Positions 35,145 to 46,982 of a stretch of DNA of 64,000 nucleotides are shown one piece after another. The position numbers and the translations under genes were made by a program. The DNA is taken from positions 3,417,001-3,481,000 of the forward strand of contig NC_045142.1 of NCBI RefSeq assembly GCF_008831285.2, written 5' to 3'. Numbering within the stretch: the first letter of the stretch is position 1; each line of letters begins with the position of its first letter. Source of the stretch: Nymphaea colorata. Its lineage: Eukaryota; Streptophyta; Magnoliopsida; Nymphaeales; Nymphaeaceae. Under the pieces are notes generated by a model. It saw nothing but the letters and a program-made list of their open reading frames with translations, ran no database searches and was not told where the DNA came from.

Positions 35145-35170
35145 AAAAAAAAAAAAAAAAAAAAAAAAAA
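35145..35170. repeat. poly(A) run of 26
   Basis: A pure run of A residues just right of the repeat element ending near 35115. It could be the tail of a retroposed sequence, but no retroposed body is recognisable to its left. Confidence 0.9.
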
Positions 35171-35617
35171 GAGTTAAACATTGACCACTTGGAAGAAGGA
35201 TGAACACGCCAACAATAGAAAATGACCGCGTGAAATTAGCCCATGTGTAGCAAGGCAGGCACATCACTATTGTTTCTTTCTAGTGAAGTGCCAATCGTCG
35301 ATCACATGCACTGCATGGGGCCTAGAGGGTGGGCAGCTGCCACTCTTAGCTTGAAAGTTCTGAAACTTTTTTATAGAAACATGCTTACCTTTCAGTTTCG
35401 AAAAGGAGTATAACCCTCCAGGCTGCATCTACACAAAAGGATTGACTTCTACCAGTCACTGGTCCGACTATCCATGCCAAACCCATTAGAGGAACGTGCA
35501 CTCTTACGCTTTTTCTTTTAATATTTACTCTGGAAAAGTACCTTCAGCATAAAATCCAAAGGTCATATACTCTCATGTCTCTAAGGTTTTAGTTAATTTT
35601 TGAATTGGGTGGCCTAT

Positions 35618-35866
35618 CCTTCAACAACGTTATCGCACTTGCTACTGTTTGTGGCTAAAAGAATAACACACTGAACCGTGACAGTGACTAAGAGATCCAT
35701 CCTTCAACAAGGTTATCGCACTTGCTACTGTTTGTAGCTAAAAGAATAACACACTGAACCGTGACGGTGACTAAAAGATCTATCTTTCCACAAGGTTATC
35801 GCACTTGCTACTGTTTGTAGCTAAAAGAATAACACACTGAACCGTAACAGTGACTAAGAGATTTGA
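35618..35866. repeat. three-copy tandem repeat, 83-bp period
   Basis: CCTTCAACAACGTTATCGCA (35618), CCTTCAACAAGGTTATCGCA (35701) and CTTTCCACAAGGTTATCGCA (35784) start three copies. Each continues GCTACTGTTTGTGGCTAAAA/GTAGC and ends with a GTGACTAAGAGAT-type word. Copies differ at only a few sites. The unit is related to the single-copy block at 14236-14340. Confidence 0.9.
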
Positions 35867-36221
35867 ATATAGAATGTGCCATTTCACTGCCTGGTTATTC
35901 TGAGCTCTTTGAAGCACTTTCATTTTTTAGCATTAGAACAAAAACATGCTTAAATCTGAATTTCTTTCAGTAAGTGACTCTTGATTCAGGCGGTTATACC
36001 AGACAAGTTTAAGCATGTTTTTGTGCAGTTTTTGTTTTTCAATACATAGTTCAATTGCCCACCTCATCATTTGCTCCATCTATAAAGCTGTTATCGATGG
36101 CTGCCGGGTTTAGACATCCGGGTTTCACTTAGGCACGTATGTAAGCGTCATTTGTTTTTATGTTCATGAATGAGGCTAAAGAGACCACGTTGATCACTGC
36201 ACTAAAGTTGGTTCATGGTAT

Positions 36222-36428
36222 GAGGGTGTGTTTGTGAATTCATGGTATGTTTCACAGTGGATTTGAAATCTGTGATTTTAAGGTTGGACTTCTCATCATC
36301 TTAAATCCACGGTTTTTAAGATAGTAACGTGGACTTAAAAGATCCATACTACTAAAATCTGATCTTCTAAAGTGTTCATTTTAATGCACCCTAAGATTTA
36401 AGATCCGAGGCTATCAGACACAACCTAA
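36222..36428. mobile_element. MITE-like element, GTGTTTGATAG-type termini
   Basis: Left end GGGTGTGTTTGTGAATTCAT; right end CTATCAGACACAACCTAAG, whose complement reads TTAGGTTGTGTCTGATAG. The body contains AAATCTGTGATTTTAAGG-type words. It belongs with the better-defined element at 45619-45880. Confidence 0.45.
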
Positions 36429-36454
36429 GAGACTGAAAGACATATACCATCACA

Positions 36455-36632
36455 TCCAATGGCGGAGCCATGTTGTGGCTGGTATGGGCAATTGCCCCCA
36501 CCAGCTCACAAATTTTGCTTTATTTACACAATAATACTTTATTAGTTGTTCAAATTTTTCATGTGAATGCCCACTGAAATTTGAAATTTAAAGTAAGCCA
36601 GAAATTTTTAACTCGGCCACTGAGATTCACGT
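36455..36632. mobile_element. MITE-like element with GGCGGAGCC start
   Basis: Starts CAATGGCGGAGCCATGTTGT and ends AACTCGGCCACTGAGATTC, with an AT-rich core containing GGGCAATTGCCCCCACCAGC. A related GGGCATTTGCCCACAT block lies near 18305. Terminal inverted repeats are weak, so the classification is tentative. Confidence 0.35.
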
Positions 36633-38014
36633 CCCAATACCTTAGGAAAGGTACTCGTGTTCTCAGCGTTAGGTAAAAAAGTACCCTTGGATTCAGAAAA
36701 GGGGAATCAAAGGAAGTTGGTCGATCGAAAGGAGTCGCCTTTTTATTCTAAAAATAATCAAACCTCAAGGACTTCAAGTAATACACGTAGAAGACGAAAA
36801 TGACGTTTTTGGTGATTAAGGACTTTACAAAGGTTGCTTTCTAAACATGGAGAGAGCAGAAGATGCAAGCAAATTGAACATCTTTGTAACTGAAATTTCA
36901 AAGTTGATGCGCTAATAATTTCCAACTTCCTAATCTAAAATTACGATGAACTTGCTGGCATCCACATGCAATCTTGGTGTTTAGTACTAGCGATGTGAAT
37001 GGGCCGGATTTGAATCAGATGTATACTTTATAATATCCGCTATTTTGGTTATCTATATGTTCATATTTGAACTGATATTCGAATTTGAATGAAGAAATAT
37101 ATATACCATATCCAAATCCAAAATCACAATCCCACTTCAATCTAAATCCGGTTTTCAGATTAACATCCCAATCCGAATCCAAATATTGTCAATATTTACT
37201 TAAATCTGAATTCGATCAGATGTCATTTCTTACATCTACATCCGATCTGAATTTTTAATCGGATATCAAATCGTTTTCCACGTTCAATTTCTTTTATGTG
37301 GTTCAGTCAGATATTGTATCTAAGTCGGATTTATTGACATACTTATTTAATGCAAGACTTGTTTAACACGTACATATAATATAGTAGGTTGATTTTGTGA
37401 TGCCCATTAATCATCAGTATCCAACATGTATACGTAACAGTAACACGGATTCAAACCGAACAGTCATAAAATTATCAACAACTTGTAATTGAAAACGAAA
37501 CTTTTTCGCGTCAAAGAAATACAATTTAAAGGTCAATACTTGTGTATGTAGGCCCTTCGTCGGTTTGCGCACTTCATGAGCAAATTTTGCTAAGCCTTGA
37601 CTGGATATGAACAGATATACATAGCCATGGAAACTAGCGGCTCAGCCCACTGTTTATCTGTTAAACGTACACAGATGTGTGTCAAATTACCAGTGCTTAT
37701 ATGCCTGTCTCTGTTCATCTTTGCCAAAAGTCAGTAACTTGAGCTCTTAGCGGCTGCTCCACTCATGAAATTGAACCCATAAGAGATCTTCCACAGGGAG
37801 ACCCCAAGAAAGAGAAGAGTTGAAACAAGAAACGCAAGATATGCCAATATTCTAGTCCTAGGCAAGTTGGAAGTTGGAGATCTGTTCCACATGATTTAGC
37901 TACCCAGTCAGCAATGTAAAACATTCGGTTCGTCTCTGCATCTCCTATGCAAGGCAACTTGCCTGTTGGAGGTGCAAAGTTGAAGTATGCATAGATCTCA
38001 CCACTTGGTACAGA
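36633..38014. other. intergenic with degenerate ATCCGAATCC repeats
   Basis: From about 36985 to 37340 the sequence is built of AATCCGAATC/GATTTGAAT words beginning near GCGATGTGAATGGGCCGG, resembling a decayed copy of the GGATGTCAA element. A minus-strand frame at 37763-38107 has no recognisable domain. Confidence 0.45.
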
Positions 38015-38300
38015 CGCAACCTTGGACCTTGTGGGTAAAAAGAAAGAGGGTGACTTCAGCTTTCGCTTCAGCTTTCGCTTCAGCGGTGGGATAATCCTCT
38101 CACACACTCAGAACCATTCACAAGGAAACGTCCCACTATTCTCAACTTTCAGCCAAAGCACTTAATTTGGATAAAAGATTCTTAATCTACAACCTTGGAC
38201 CTGGAGGGTAAGAGTATAGAGGAGGGCTTCAACTCTGGCTCAAACGGTGAGATAATCCTCTCACTCACCTGGAACCATTCACAACGAAACCTCCCACTAC
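38015..38300. repeat. two-copy direct repeat, ~171-bp spacing
   Basis: CAACCTTGGACCTTGTGGGT (about 38018) and CAACCTTGGACCTGGAGGGT (about 38189) begin two copies. Both contain GATAATCCTCTCAC and GAACCATTCACAA…GAAAC…TCCCACTA. Within copy 1 the 12-bp word TTCAGCTTTCGC is itself tandem. Confidence 0.75.
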
Positions 38301-39288
38301 TTCATGCATAGTTCCAGCTTACTTAGATACTCAAAACGATAAACGAGTCACGTTCAAGTTTCAAGAACTCGAGTCGTTTATAATAGACTCGACTCACAAA
38401 CAGATACTCTATATAATATTACCAAAACCGATTCACTGGTTTTAACTTTTAGGCAAAAACAAATTTTCAAAAGTTACACAAGTTAACACTTACACAAGTT
38501 AAACGAATTAACGCTTACATAAATTAAATGGGTTAAACAAGTCGAGTTTGATTTTGATTAGTCGAATCAAGCTTGAGCTTGCTATAAAGAGCTCAACTTA
38601 AATTCAAGTCAAGCTCGAGCTCAAGTTTAAGTTTTTTTAGCCGAGTCAAGCTCAAGCTGGCCAAACTTAAACTCGACTAAGCTCCGGTAGCCACATACCA
38701 TGCGTATGCCCCACGTCTGAAAAAGTTGCTGTATATTTCTCTTACTTTTCATCATTATGGAGAGTAACCACATGAACTTACGTTTTTGGGGCGGTGGCTG
38801 CATCATGGTCATTGATCAGTACGCACAGTGGACCTGACCACGACCACTTGGATTGTAATACACGTATCGAGGTCCAACGTGCATGCGGCAAATACAGCAT
38901 AGGTAAAAGGAGAGCTCCAACGTCTTTGCTGTTTTTACCATGAACAAAATTTCAATAGCATTACCAAGTGAGACTGCAATAGAGTGCCAAAACGAAGGTC
39001 GAACATTAAGAATCTGCATAAAAACTGGCATCTCAAGAACTGTGGTTTGAACAGTTAATACATGTATAATTGAAGATATGGACAGAAAAGAAGGAAAAAA
39101 ACGAGATAACCGACACTAATTTTGGTTGTAAGCAATAAGCCAGAAGGCCTCAGAGAGTCAGATCCACAAGAGAATCAAAATTGCTCCAAGCCAACTTGGT
39201 AGAAGATGATCAATTATACATTTATCATAACAAAACCATAACCAGTGAGGAACCTGAACACTTGTAAAAGCAAACTACACCAAGGTTT
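38301..39288. other. intergenic; 3' flank of the TMEM115-like gene
   Basis: A stretch rich in short repeated words (CTCGAGCTCAAG/AAGTTAAAC, 38380-38680) typical of degenerate plant repeats, then the 3' flank of the minus-strand gene. No exon is recognised. Confidence 0.45.
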
Positions 39289-39561
39289 TCAAACATTCTC
39301 TGGCCCACTAAGCTGAGCAGTGTCAGAACTCTGAGCGGCAGCAGTTTTCTCAGCTGCCAACCTTTCTTCAAGAGCTCTTGCACCTCGTTCTCTACATAAA
39401 ATAAGCAACATTGTCACTCAGAACAGATCACTTTTGATCATCAAAAGCCTCTAGAAATACATTGTGCTTTCAGCAAGATGCACGTGCATGGCTATGTCTG
39501 GTCAGTGCACGAGTGCAACTTCAAATGTGCACATGTTTTCCTTTTGGCAGGGAAGGTGGAG

Positions 39562-39592
<31 letters not shown>

Positions 39593-42500
39593 AAAAAAAG
39601 TTGGTTCTAATTTAACTACAGTACTACATGACAATCATTCTAGTGATTCAGAAGACCTGAGAACCTCATTAACTCCATCAACCTCTTTAACTCCATCATG
39701 TGCTCCAATAGAGTTCGCAAAAGAGGAAAAGTGACTAACAACACACACAGGTCTCACTGGTTGCATTCGTATAGGAGAGCATACAGTTAAGTCTCTGAGG
39801 ATGATGCCATTCACTAGGCGCTCTTGATAATTTTATCTCATCAGCAAGGTACAGTACTAACTCCCCAATGCAATTCAGGGTCAGTCATCCCAAATGATAA
39901 TCAATAGCACCTCCAAGATGGAGTGCAAGTTATAATGACATAGTAGCGTTCCTACCGCCTGCCATTTGTGAAGCCTGTTTTTTTTTTTTGCATTCTGTCG
40001 CAGTCCTTATGTATCTCTGCGAAAATGGATATGTTGTTTATGGCACTGAGGCTAACTGCCAAGATAAACATAGCTTGAATTTTAAACTTGGGAGGGATTT
40101 CCACCCACTTCAAAGTGGCAATGGAGTCATTAGACCATTCCCTTGAAAACTAATAGAAGATGCTATGAGATTAGCAGCTCTTCCTGTTTCATCCATTCTC
40201 TGATAAAATAGTAACCTACACAGGACATTTGATGCTCTTAAGTATGGAATTCCTAAGTGAGATGAAAGCTGACCTAAATCTGACAGAAACATTAGACTTC
40301 CTATACACAGGAGTTCATTAGAAAGTATGCAACGAACTAGTTCCTGTTACTTTACAATTTGATGAACATGAGCTCATCAAACATGACCAGATTGAACCTG
40401 CGAGGTTCTAGACCTTTAAAGAAAAAAGCAACAGGTTATTACAACTTATTATTGCATGAATGAGATGTTGCCTTCTGTCAAATACGATAAAAGGTAAATT
40501 AGAAACTACCTCCTTCTAGATGCCTCCACAGGGTCAGAGCCAGGCAATGGAGTGAGGCCCAGAAGAGGGTCCTTTGGTTCATTGGATGCATCAGATCTTC
40601 CACAGAGTAAACGACCAAAAATAGTCGCAACAGGATCTATAATTGGTCTGCAAAGGTAACATTGAAAAGTGAGAAAATATATACCAGAAGCCAAAGCATG
40701 TATTAGGAACATTACTCCAGGTTGGGTAAAAAGATCAAATCAACAGATCAAAACTACCTCAAAATTTCTGGAAAGAAAGTTGCGAAGGCAAACTCATCAC
40801 TTGGGTCACCCTTCAGCCCTGTTTCTGGTTTTCTCTGAAGATACCTTAGATATAGCCAACTCATATATGTGCCAAATATTACAATTGGCAGGTACGTCGA
40901 GAACTCCACAAAGAAGCTAACAACAATTGATATCAATACAAGAAGTGATGGCAGCCACTGGAATTGTGAAAGACATATATTAGGTAAGTCACCCACCCAA
41001 TAGGAAATGAAAGAACTAGGAATAAATGGTAAGGAGAAAGTTGAACCTTTGCCTTGATCTTCAAAAGGAAAAATACTGAAAGCTCTTGATCAGACATAAT
41101 TTGCTTGATGCCTACTAGAAATCCAGAAAGGATACCTTGGAACCCCGAAACAGGATTGTAGCTGCCAAAACCAAATAGTAGATGAGAGAGGTGGCAGGAC
41201 TGCATTTTTCAATTAGCAAAGAAGCAGAGATGTTGATGACAAATTCGAACATCATTTAAACCCACAAAGACTCTGTAGAACAGAAAGATTTCACTGGTAT
41301 AATTTCTAAGTGTCATGAAGATGCTTGTGTTTATGGGCATGTGTTTTGTGGCAATCTAGAACTGAAGAAAAAGATAGATTATAACATAGACAGGGAATTA
41401 AAATTTCTCTGGAGCTAATGGCAACTCATACTGCATAATACAGATCTCCTAGCAAATGAAAAAGTCAAATGTCTTGGTTGCATTTAGTACTTAACAGGGA
41501 AGGATTGTCCCAAATACACAAGATGCTTGCAAGGAAATCCAACACATTAATTACATCCTACATGGTGGGAGAAAAGGACAGGATCTTCTCAATACTTTCA
41601 CAATGCTTATATACAATAGTTGGACCAAACGAACTTTGGAATGTTTCTGCAAAGTAATCTACGCAGCACACACAGAGCAGTGGAATGTTTATTTATTTCA
41701 TTTCGTATACATAAAGAGAAGAACACACGCACATACAAATGGATGTGCACATACATGGATATATTTTTAACAAAAACACAATGAAACCAGGAGTAGTCTG
41801 AAGAGACAAGGCAAGATGGATCAAAAGGTAAAACTCATCAACAGACAACAAGAAGTATGCTGGAAGATAACAAGTAAAAATCAATAGTTCATAAACAGAG
41901 GCTTCATACTTACAGAAAACTTTCCTCCCTCGTTGTGTAGTATAATGCAATCATTGTGATGAAGAGACAAATTGACGTTAATATATTAACTACAAAAATG
42001 AATTTCAAGAACTCTCTTGGACCCCATATAGGCTCTAGTAGTTTCCCAACAAAAAGAAGACCAATTATGCTGATTATCAACTGCAAGACAAAAGTATATA
42101 CATAAACTAACCATATCAAGAATTAAGCAGTTTACTAGAAAAAGGGCATAAAAAGATTGAAAGAATGATGCATATAAACAACTATGCCAATAAATATTTT
42201 CCAATTGTTGGCTTCCTAGTTTCAGGTTCATATATTGATTATTCTCCAAACAGTGAAGACATGGTTTGTCTCTAGTAGGTTGCAGACCTCGTGCAAATGG
42301 CATTGTGCAGCTCAAACCAATCCAGCTATCTTCAACACTGATCTAACACTCAGGATTATGTTTCTCTCTCTTTTTCTTATACAAATTATCCACAGCCATA
42401 TATCTGTGTGAGCATCCTTGCTATGTAGAGGACGTACTACCAATACTAGTACCTATTCTGCAATAAAACAAATTCATATGATACATCATTTTTTACAGAG

Positions 42501-45207
42501 AGAAAATGCTCACATATTGATCAGTAAGTACCGTATTTCTACAAGTATAAATCCTAAAAGATAGTCTAACCAGATGGATGCATACTTCATAGCCAAGGGA
42601 CCTTTGGTTTGAACCCTCTTTGGGAGAAACCGTCACACTTGTGATCCCAGAAAAGAAAAAAAAGTGGATTTTACATGCATTTTCATATCATGAGGAAAGT
42701 CCAGAAAGCTTGAATGCAGGGAGATTCTTGAAGAGAATGCCTAGGTTGCAGAAGGTCTAAGATTCACTTATTTAAGAACACTTTCTTAGCACTTGGTCTG
42801 TCACTTAGTGCCTTCTTAATGTTCAGGGTGCATAAGGTTGTTTAAGTGCCTTCATAATTTCGTTAAGTCCAATAGAAATTTCAATCCACCAATGTATCCT
42901 TACTCCTTAGGTTGCAGAAGGTCTTTGGAGTCCCTTGTTTGTGAATACTTATCATGTTGGTCCATGCCACTTGCTGCTTTCTTAGTGTCACGGTGCATCA
43001 GGTTCTATAAGTGGCTTCTCAGTTAGATCATCTAGAACTTCCAACCCACCAATGTATTCTTAGGCTGCAGAATGTCTAGAAGTCCCTTCTTTGTGAACAT
43101 TTATCAGCAGTTGGTGTGTGCCACTTGCTGCCTTCTTAATGTCAAGAGTGCAAAAGGATAGGTGTCTTAAGTGTCTACATAGTTTTAATAGATCACCTAG
43201 GTTTTTTTAATATAAACCTAGGGTTGCCGTTGCAGAATGTCTAGGAGTCTTATTGATGAATACTTTCCTTACAGTTGACCTGTGCCACTTGGTGACTTGT
43301 TAATGTTGAGTGCATGGTAACTTTTGATATGCTCATGATATATGCGTATGTTACACACTTTAATAAGAACAGAGTCATATTTGCCGTGTAAGAGACACAT
43401 AAATTCTTTTGTTTCTGCTTATACTATAATCTAGATGACATGAAATTAGATATTTTTTAGTTCCCTAATCATGGTTCTCATGTAGTTCATTGGAGGGGAG
43501 ACAAAAAGTTCCACTCAATTTCAAACAATTCAAACTTCAAAGACAAAATTGATTAGTGGCCATAAAAGCCCATATACCCATTTCTAGGGATGCAAGTGGT
43601 CCAGAATCAGCTTGAAGATTTTGTCAGTTTCTAATATACCAAATCTAATTTCAGTCCTACTGCTACTGCATTTCGGTGTACCAGATCCAATCTGTTTGAA
43701 ACTGTATATTTCACATGTTGCAGACTACCCCAACATCCCTAAAGCATCTGATGATGCAGGTATATGGTGAACCTTTTTCTTCACTTTTGACAAACCAAGT
43801 TGCAGGAGTAGATTTGATGAAAGAACAAAAGAAGAACCAGCATCTACACTATAGTATGAAACAAACAAGAGCACGTTAGAATAGTCTAAAACAGCATGTC
43901 TATACCCCCACAATTGATTGCTCCACATAACCAGCTGTCACAAGATTCCAAGCAAAAGGTATCGTCCTGCACAACCAATTTCATTAGAGCAATCACATCA
44001 GCTAATTCACTAGGAGAACTTATAGAAGGACATCCAAACTAATGAAACATAGTTCTTGCTGAATAGTTGGCAATGTATTTAATCATGCCCATCAAATTAC
44101 ATCATGAACTTACAAATATAATTAGGTCCTTGACAAGATACCAAAATATGAGCACTAAAATTTTAGCTCAGAATTTTCTACTTCAAGTATGTTTAATGCA
44201 ATCTATCACACAACCCCATGGAAGAATAGAAAAAGGAAATATTTCTCTAAAGCCATGAAACCAATTATAAATTAGTAATCTGCAAACTAGGTACAAACAA
44301 AGTATCATGAGCAAAAGTCTAACAGCCAGTAAAGCTGATACCTGGGAAAAGACAATGCGGAGCAAACGAACATGCGGATAACTTTAAGTTCATACCTTCC
44401 GGGGATCAGTGCAAGATAAGAAATTGCAGAAGGAAAAATTTGTTGTACGCCATATCCAGCAACAAGTACCACAGCGAGCCCTTTGCATAGCTTGGTAAAC
44501 CCAGTGAAGCTGCCACTCTGCCATGAATAATTTATAAATAACCCATATCAACCTTCTGCCAAAAATAGGTTGCCGACCAAACGGGGAATACATTGTCAAA
44601 AGTTGGATTATAATTCCAAGCATCAACACAACAGGAATAAACCCTGTCCGCAAGTAAAGATCAAGGGGGTGTGATCGGCGGTTAGGAAGAAATTAGGTGC
44701 CTCAACCATCCCGAGCACTAAGTGCCTTATAACGCTCAAATTATCAATTTACCGAGACAATGCAACTAAAACAACACCAAAGTCCAATTACCAGCACATC
44801 GCAAGAAAAGGGAAGAAAATAAGCAAGAAATGCATTACAAGGCAAATTATTGGTGATCCACTGATCAATTGCAAAAGAAGTGGGGGAAAGACAGAAAGAA
44901 CACAGCAAATATGAAGCGCTGTCGCTGAAAAGATCTGTATAGCATTTTTTATCCGACGAGCAGAAATTCGGCATGTGGACGAAGCGAGATCGTCGGCCGA
45001 GGAAACTCTGACTTGATCTGCAATACCCTTTCAAGCACCGACGCAATATACAAATGCCCGTTTGTGAATACGATGTATAGACGATGCTAACTTCGGTCCG
45101 TGAGATCAAGAGTCCCCACAACTTGACGACTTGATGGCGAGAACCATCAACAAATAACGAACACTTAAATGGAAAGACTACCAAGAAACTCTAGATCCAT
45201 GAAACAA

Positions 45208-45247
<40 letters not shown>

Positions 45248-45270
45248 ACCACGACTCTGGCGTTCTCCAT
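39289..45270 (-). CDS. RBL19: TMEM115/rhomboid-like (DUF1751) Golgi membrane protein
   Basis: Eight exons give 308 residues: 45270-45250, 44517-44396, 43966-43906, 42080-41914, 41161-41047, 40957-40758, 40647-40510, 39391-39289. All introns are GT-AG and all phases close. The family is conserved in eukaryotes and multi-spanning; human TMEM115 acts in Golgi organisation and Golgi-to-ER retrograde transport. Plant members are called rhomboid-like 19/20. Visible landmarks are KLCKGLAVVLV near the N-terminus, RTIPFAWNLVTAGYVEQS, LEPIWGPREFLKF at about 83-95, PVSGFQGILSGF at about 127-138, DQELSVF, and GDPSDEFAFATFFPE in the cytosolic C-terminal region, followed by ERGARALEERL. The position expected for a rhomboid GxSx serine reads GFQG, so it should be a non-protease. 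The first coding exon is only 7 codons (MENARVV) and is chosen on phase and a strong start context (GCCATGG), so the N-terminus is the least certain part. The symbol RBL19 is assigned by recalled similarity to At3g07950. Confidence 0.85.
39559..39598. repeat. (TA)n(GA)n compound microsatellite, last intron of the TMEM115-like gene
   Basis: Short TA tract followed by GAGAGA and an A-run, inside the ~1.1-kb intron 40509-39392. Nothing else is recognised in that intron. Confidence 0.85.
42555..42660 (+). mobile_element. possible tRNA-derived SINE in intron 3
   Basis: TAGTCTAACCAGATGG resembles a Pol III A box. About 35 nt downstream, GGTTTGAACCC is a close B-box match. An A-rich tail (AAAAGAAAAAAAAG) follows near 42650. 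This is the expected order for a short tRNA-headed SINE, on the strand opposite to the host gene. No second copy is seen in the window, so the call is weak. Confidence 0.35.
42740..43335. repeat. four-copy degenerate tandem repeat (~153-166 bp) in intron 3
   Basis: The word TTGCAGAAGGTCT/CTGCAGAATGTCTAG occurs at about 42747, 42912, 43065 and 43230, spaced 153-166 bp. Each is followed in order by AGTCCCTT, GTGAATACTT, GCCACTTG and CTTAATGT. The fourth copy ends near 43320. All copies lie in intron 3 of the TMEM115-like gene, 43905-42081. Confidence 0.8.
45209..45248. repeat. (GA)n/(CT)n at the start of intron 1
   Basis: On the coding (minus) strand the donor GTAGT is followed at once by about 17 CT units, so the intron begins inside a microsatellite, like introns 1 and 7 of the transporter gene. 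Confidence 0.9.
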
Positions 45271-45618
45271 GGCCCGTCCCGCCAAAGTGATGCACCAACT
45301 CTCTCTCCCTCCCTCTATCTCTCTGATCCTCCACTGCCGAACTTTTTCGGGAATTAACATCAGATCCAGGGATATTTGCAGAAGGACCCTCCGATCACTC
45401 GGTTCCGATTCCGAGTCTTAGACCCCAAGATCGGTTGTATCGAATCGGCTCGATTTGGATCGGCGACATGGTATAACGCTCTCCAATAAAAGCTTAAAGC
45501 AATGCCCGCCGGATAAAGGGGCGGCGACCGGAAACTCCCGATAATGAACCCGCCGGAGCTAATCCACTAAGTCAATGGCTTAACAGTTTTCAAAAAATTG
45601 ACTTTTTAATGTTTATTT

Positions 45619-45880
45619 AAGGTTGTGTTTGATAGCTTTGGATCTCATCAGATCTGAGGTTTATCAACAGAGCAGTAGATTCCAAATCCATGAGAATGTT
45701 CAAAATTGGTGGTTCTCAAATCGAAAGGGAGCTATGACTTTAAATGTTGATTTCAGATCCAAGCATGAAGGTGGAAAGAATCGGACATAAAACGCTAAGG
45801 GAGTGCATCAAACAACCGCTTCTGAAATCCTAAAACCTACCCCAAATCTAAGATCTGATGCAATCAAATGCAACCTAACG
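45619..45880. mobile_element. MITE, ~260 bp, (T)AGGTTG(T/C)(G/A)TTTGAT termini
   Basis: Left end AAGGTTGTGTTTGATAGCTT; right end GATGCAATCAAATGCAACCT, whose complement begins AGGTTGCATTTGATTGCATC. These imperfect inverted ends enclose AT-rich sequence with AGATCTGAGG- and CAAATCTAAGATCTGATG-type subterminal words. No coding capacity. Related pieces lie at 36222-36428 and 220-300. It sits about 350 bp upstream of the TMEM115-like start codon. Confidence 0.6.
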
Positions 45881-46982
45881 AAAACAGCATCCAATATATA
45901 GTTCCCGAAAGACGTACCCTTATAGATCCAAGGTTTTCAGAGAGATTGAAACCAAATTAGACCATATAGACAGGTTGACCCCAGGACGATGTCAGATCCA
46001 ATACCTGGTTGGACCGGGATCAGATCCAATACCCCGTTTTGATTAGTTGTAATTGATTGTTTTCGTTCTTTTTAGGGGGATTTAGAAAATGCTATTGACG
46101 TGCCAAACAAGATGAAACATGTAGACTCGTTTATGTGCTATTGCAAAAAGTTGGTGTTTTGCCCAATTGCCATTAGCGCACTCTCACTCTTTCTCACACC
46201 TTTCTTTGGAAGGTTGGCGAGCCTTAAGCATTGGAGACAGTTTCGTGCTCAAGGCAAAAGGTAAACTCAACAGAATCGACCCATATCGAGGAACAAAGCC
46301 TCGCTCGTCCGGTTTTGTGAAAGCTTGATTTTATAAAAATTAAGTTTTAACTGAACTTCAATTTGTATTCATTTGTCTCACTCGCTCAAAACCTGGATTT
46401 CTTTGAATATAACAGGGTAAGGTTTTTCAATCCTCCATACAAAACAAAATTATGCCAAAACAGACTTTTCCCAGACCCAATTTAAAGGATACGTAATCAC
46501 CGGCAAAACGTGATTTCAACTCCAGACACTGGATTTGGGTGACAACCAAACCACCCCATTAGACTTCAGTGTGGCCTTTGAGAAACTGAAAGATCCTGAT
46601 CTTTCACCTTTCTTACTGTGAAAATTGAATATGATAATATTGAAAGTCTTGGGATTACATGGCGCGGGAACGGGCGTCACAAGGGGGAGGTGACGTGCTT
46701 ATATAGATTGAATCGGCCTAAGAATTTAGACTTTACGAAAGCTTCGACTTTAATCCTTGACCAGGAAACAGAAAACAATGACTAACAATCCAGTCTATAG
46801 AGAAGTTTAAGCAACGATACCATTAACCAAAGCAACCACGAACGAAGTCATTGCAAGCATACTGAATTAAGGTAACAAAACCTAAGAAAAATAGGCGGGC
46901 TGTCAAAACCTCAAAAAACGAAGAATTCTCGCTGAAGAGTAGAAGAAATTAAAAATTAATATGCAAAAGACATGATGTCAAC
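45881..46982. other. intergenic between the TMEM115-like and P0 genes
   Basis: Contains repeated GATCCAATACC words near 45990-46030 and otherwise unique sequence. The right end is the 3' flank of the P0 gene. No exon is recognised. Confidence 0.5.

Noticed and set aside
35145-35170. Poly(A) run as the tail of a processed pseudogene
   Set aside because: No coding or retroposed body is recognisable directly to its left; the neighbouring sequence is a TIR-type element.
35618-35866. Triplicated repeat as a CRISPR-like array
   Set aside because: The copies are contiguous without unique spacers and the genome is a plant nuclear genome.
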